Source of the DNA: Terriglobia bacterium
GTDB taxonomy: Bacteria; Acidobacteriota; Terriglobia; UBA7540
Length of the DNA stretch: 6,623 nt
Reading direction: 5' to 3'
Assembly (NCBI GenBank): GCA_030036915.1
Contig: JASHSC010000555.1
Span: forward strand, 1-6,623
This document shows, in pieces, positions 5,018 to 6,623 of this stretch. Each line of letters starts with the position of its first letter. The stretch's first letter is position 1. The notes under the pieces were generated by a model. It saw only the letters and a list, made by a program, of their open reading frames with translations, made no database searches and was not told the DNA's origin. The position numbers were made by a program, and so were the translations under genes.

Positions 5018-6577
5018 TCATAAATTCAATTTTTCTGAAATTGTTTTGGCCTGCGTAAAAAGCAACAGATAGTCATTTCCACCCGCCTTGGAATCCGTTC
5101 CGGACATGTTGAATCCCCCGAAGGGATGCGCTCCGACCAGTGCCCCGGTGCATTTCCGATTCAGGTAGAGGTTTCCGACAAAGAATTCTTCCGTGGCGCT
5201 TTCCAGCTTGCGCCGGTCGCGGGTATAAACGGCTCCCGTGAGGCCGTAATCCGTGTTATTGGCAATAGCCATGGCCGATTCAAAGTTTTCCGCGCGAATA
5301 ACCGCCAGGACGGGGCCGAATATTTCCTCCTGGGCGATCCGGGCCGTTGGGGGAACGTCGGCGATCACGGTGGGCTGAATGAAATGCCCGTTCCCCGCCG
5401 ACTCAAATCCACCTGTAATCAAGCGGCCCTCCTTCTTTCCGACTTCGATGTATTCCATGATCGTTTTTTTCGCCCGCGCATTGATCACCGGACCCATATA
5501 ATTCTCAGGCCGCTCGGAGGGGCCGACGGTAATCTGCTCCACTCGCTGTCGAAGTTTCTGAACAAATGCATCGTAGACTTGCGCTACCACAATCGCACGC
5601 GAACACGCGGAACACTTCTGGCCCTGATATCCGAAGGCCGATGCGACCACACCTTCCACGGCATCATCGAGGTTAACGTCGCTATCGACTACAATCGAGT
5701 CCTTGCCGCCCATCTCCGCGATTACGCGCTTTACCCAGATTTGTCCGGGCGCAGTCTTGGCCGCCAGCTCATTGATGTGCAGGCCGACGTCCTTTGATCC
5801 TGTAAAGGCCACGAACCGCGTGCGCGGGTGACCTACCAGCGCATCTCCCACCACTCCGCCCGGTGCGGGAAGAAAATTCACAACGCCCGGTGGCATGCCC
5901 GCTTCCTCCAGCGCTTCGAAGAACTTATAAGCGATGGTCGGCGAGTCGCTCGAAGGCTTCATCACCACCGTGTTTCCCGTCACGATTGACGCCGCGGTCA
6001 TCCCCACCAAAATGGCGAGGGGAAAATTCCAGGGTGGAATCACAATGCCCACTCCAAGCGGAATGTAACGCAAGTGGTTCTTCTCGCCGGCCACCGGTGT
6101 GAGCGGCTGCGGCCCCCCCAGGCGCAACATGGCGCGAGCGTAGAATTCAATGAAGTCGATCGCCTCGGCCACATCGGCATCCGCTTCCGGCCAAGTCTTG
6201 CCAACTTCATAAACCAGGCGCGCCTCGTAATAATACTTGCGGTCCAACAGAATCTTTGAGGTCTTGAGCAACAGGTCGACGCGCTTCTGAACGGGCGTAT
6301 GTCTCCAGGTCTTGAATGCTTCGGCGGCAGCCTTCACCGCACGGTCCGCGAGCGTCGCGTCCGCCTCGGAAAATATTCCCACCAGCCGCTCGGGATGGCT
6401 CGGATTGTAGGAGTGAAGCTTGTCCGCCGTTTTGATGCGCTCGCCGCCGATCACCAGTGGGTATTCGCGGCCCAGCTCCTCGCGGATTTCGTTCAGCGCA
6501 TATTCCATCCGGCGGCGATGGGCAGGGCTATTTTTGAAATCGCTCAGGGGTTCGTTCTTGAATTCGGGGAGCGCCAT
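5018..6577 (-). CDS. pruA: L-glutamate gamma-semialdehyde dehydrogenase (1-pyrroline-5-carboxylate dehydrogenase), monofunctional
   Basis: This 519-residue cytosolic enzyme oxidises glutamate semialdehyde (the open form of pyrroline-5-carboxylate) to glutamate with NAD+, the second step of proline breakdown. It is full length for the single-domain RocA/group-2 type (about 515 residues) and is not fused to proline dehydrogenase. Aldehyde dehydrogenase landmarks are in order: PWNFP 182-186, KPSSDSP from Lys207, FTGS 258-261 in the nucleotide site, general base Glu288 in AEMGGKDS, catalytic Cys322 in GYQGQKCSACSR (the type-specific motif), EEIFGPV 417-423, and the substrate-loop motif HPFGGFNMSGTDSKAGG near the C-terminus. 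Glu288 and Cys322 match the numbering I recall for the Thermus enzyme. No proline dehydrogenase gene is in the window, so it may lie elsewhere. Start supported by GAGG 7 nt upstream. rocA is an equivalent name. Confidence 0.95.
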   Translation of the reverse strand: MALPEFKNEPLSDFKNSPAHRRRMEYALNEIREELGREYPLVIGGERIKTADKLHSYNPSHPERLVGIFSEADATLADRAVKAAAEAFKTWRHTPVQKRVDLLLKTSKILLDRKYYYEARLVYEVGKTWPEADADVAEAIDFIEFYARAMLRLGGPQPLTPVAGEKNHLRYIPLGVGIVIPPWNFPLAILVGMTAASIVTGNTVVMKPSSDSPTIAYKFFEALEEAGMPPGVVNFLPAPGGVVGDALVGHPRTRFVAFTGSKDVGLHINELAAKTAPGQIWVKRVIAEMGGKDSIVVDSDVNLDDAVEGVVASAFGYQGQKCSACSRAIVVAQVYDAFVQKLRQRVEQITVGPSERPENYMGPVINARAKKTIMEYIEVGKKEGRLITGGFESAGNGHFIQPTVIADVPPTARIAQEEIFGPVLAVIRAENFESAMAIANNTDYGLTGAVYTRDRRKLESATEEFFVGNLYLNRKCTGALVGAHPFGGFNMSGTDSKAGGNDYLLLFTQAKTISEKLNL

Positions 6578-6584
6578 GCGTGAG

Positions 6585-6588
6585 CCTC
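6585..6588 (-). promoter_or_regulatory. Ribosome binding site of the dehydrogenase gene
   Basis: The minus strand reads TGAGGCTCACGC before the ATG, placing GAGG 7 nt from the start codon at 6577. This spacing supports that start. An ATG at 6590 is in another frame. Confidence 0.6.
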
Positions 6589-6612
6589 ATGGGAGAAAAA
6601 TCGGTTCAAATT

Positions 6613-6618
6613 ATTATA
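6613..6618 (-). promoter_or_regulatory. -10 box of the dehydrogenase promoter
   Basis: The minus strand carries a perfect TATAAT about 35 bp before the start codon, which would give a leader of roughly 30 nt containing the GAGG site. The -35 region falls beyond the right edge of the window, so the promoter is only half visible. Confidence 0.5.
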
Positions 6619-6623
6619 GCCCT

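Noticed and set aside
5126..5797. Plus-strand open frame of 223 codons inside the dehydrogenase gene
   Set aside because: Antisense to the conserved catalytic half of the aldehyde dehydrogenase. No motif and no upstream signals.
1..6623. Possibility of a defence, mobile or biosynthetic system
   Set aside because: I looked for nucleases, helicases, transposases, integrases, toxin-antitoxin pairs, reverse transcriptases, CRISPR-like arrays and biosynthetic enzymes on both strands. Every substantial coding region is explained by the six genes listed, none of which is of these types.

Overview
The window looks like an ordinary chromosomal stretch of a moderately GC-rich, Gram-negative heterotroph, most likely a member of the Acidobacteriota. 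The evidence is the N-terminus of an Oar/Cna-B-type TonB-dependent receptor, a family greatly expanded in that phylum, and exported HEAT-repeat and 'MKDGSFQ...YYSVERSEWEEVP' proteins of a kind I associate with it. The phylum call is inference from protein style. No rRNA or other marker gene is present.

Layout, left to right. (1) 1-682, minus strand: the first 227 codons of a TonB-dependent receptor that runs off the left edge, with a good ribosome binding site. (2) 683-926: intergenic, holding a perfect 12-bp palindrome, short TCACAAAA repeats and one copy of a CACAGAG-type repeat. (3) 927-1397, minus: a small TfoX/Sxy-N-like protein whose apparent promoter almost abuts its start codon. (4) 1398-1718: intergenic, with the inverted second copy of the CACAGAG repeat and otherwise no recognisable gene. 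(5) 1719-3080, minus: a secreted HEAT-repeat protein, divergent from (6) 3172-4008, plus: a probable lipoprotein or secreted protein of unknown function. An 80-90 bp region with overlapping -10-like elements separates these two. (7) 4022-4840, minus: a two-helix membrane diguanylate cyclase with intact catalytic and inhibitory sites, convergent with (6) at a 13-bp gap. (8) 5018-6577, minus: a complete L-glutamate gamma-semialdehyde (1-pyrroline-5-carboxylate) dehydrogenase with its own RBS and -10 box.

The genes do not form an obvious pathway or operon. Each appears to have its own control region. Together they cover outer-membrane uptake or recognition, exported proteins of unknown role, c-di-GMP signalling and the last step of proline breakdown. 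I found no CRISPR array, toxin-antitoxin pair, phage gene, transposase, tRNA or rRNA, and no convincing undescribed system. The signals most worth a second look are the near-identical inverted repeats flanking the TfoX-like gene, the possibly leaderless start of that gene, and the shared -10 region of the divergent pair.
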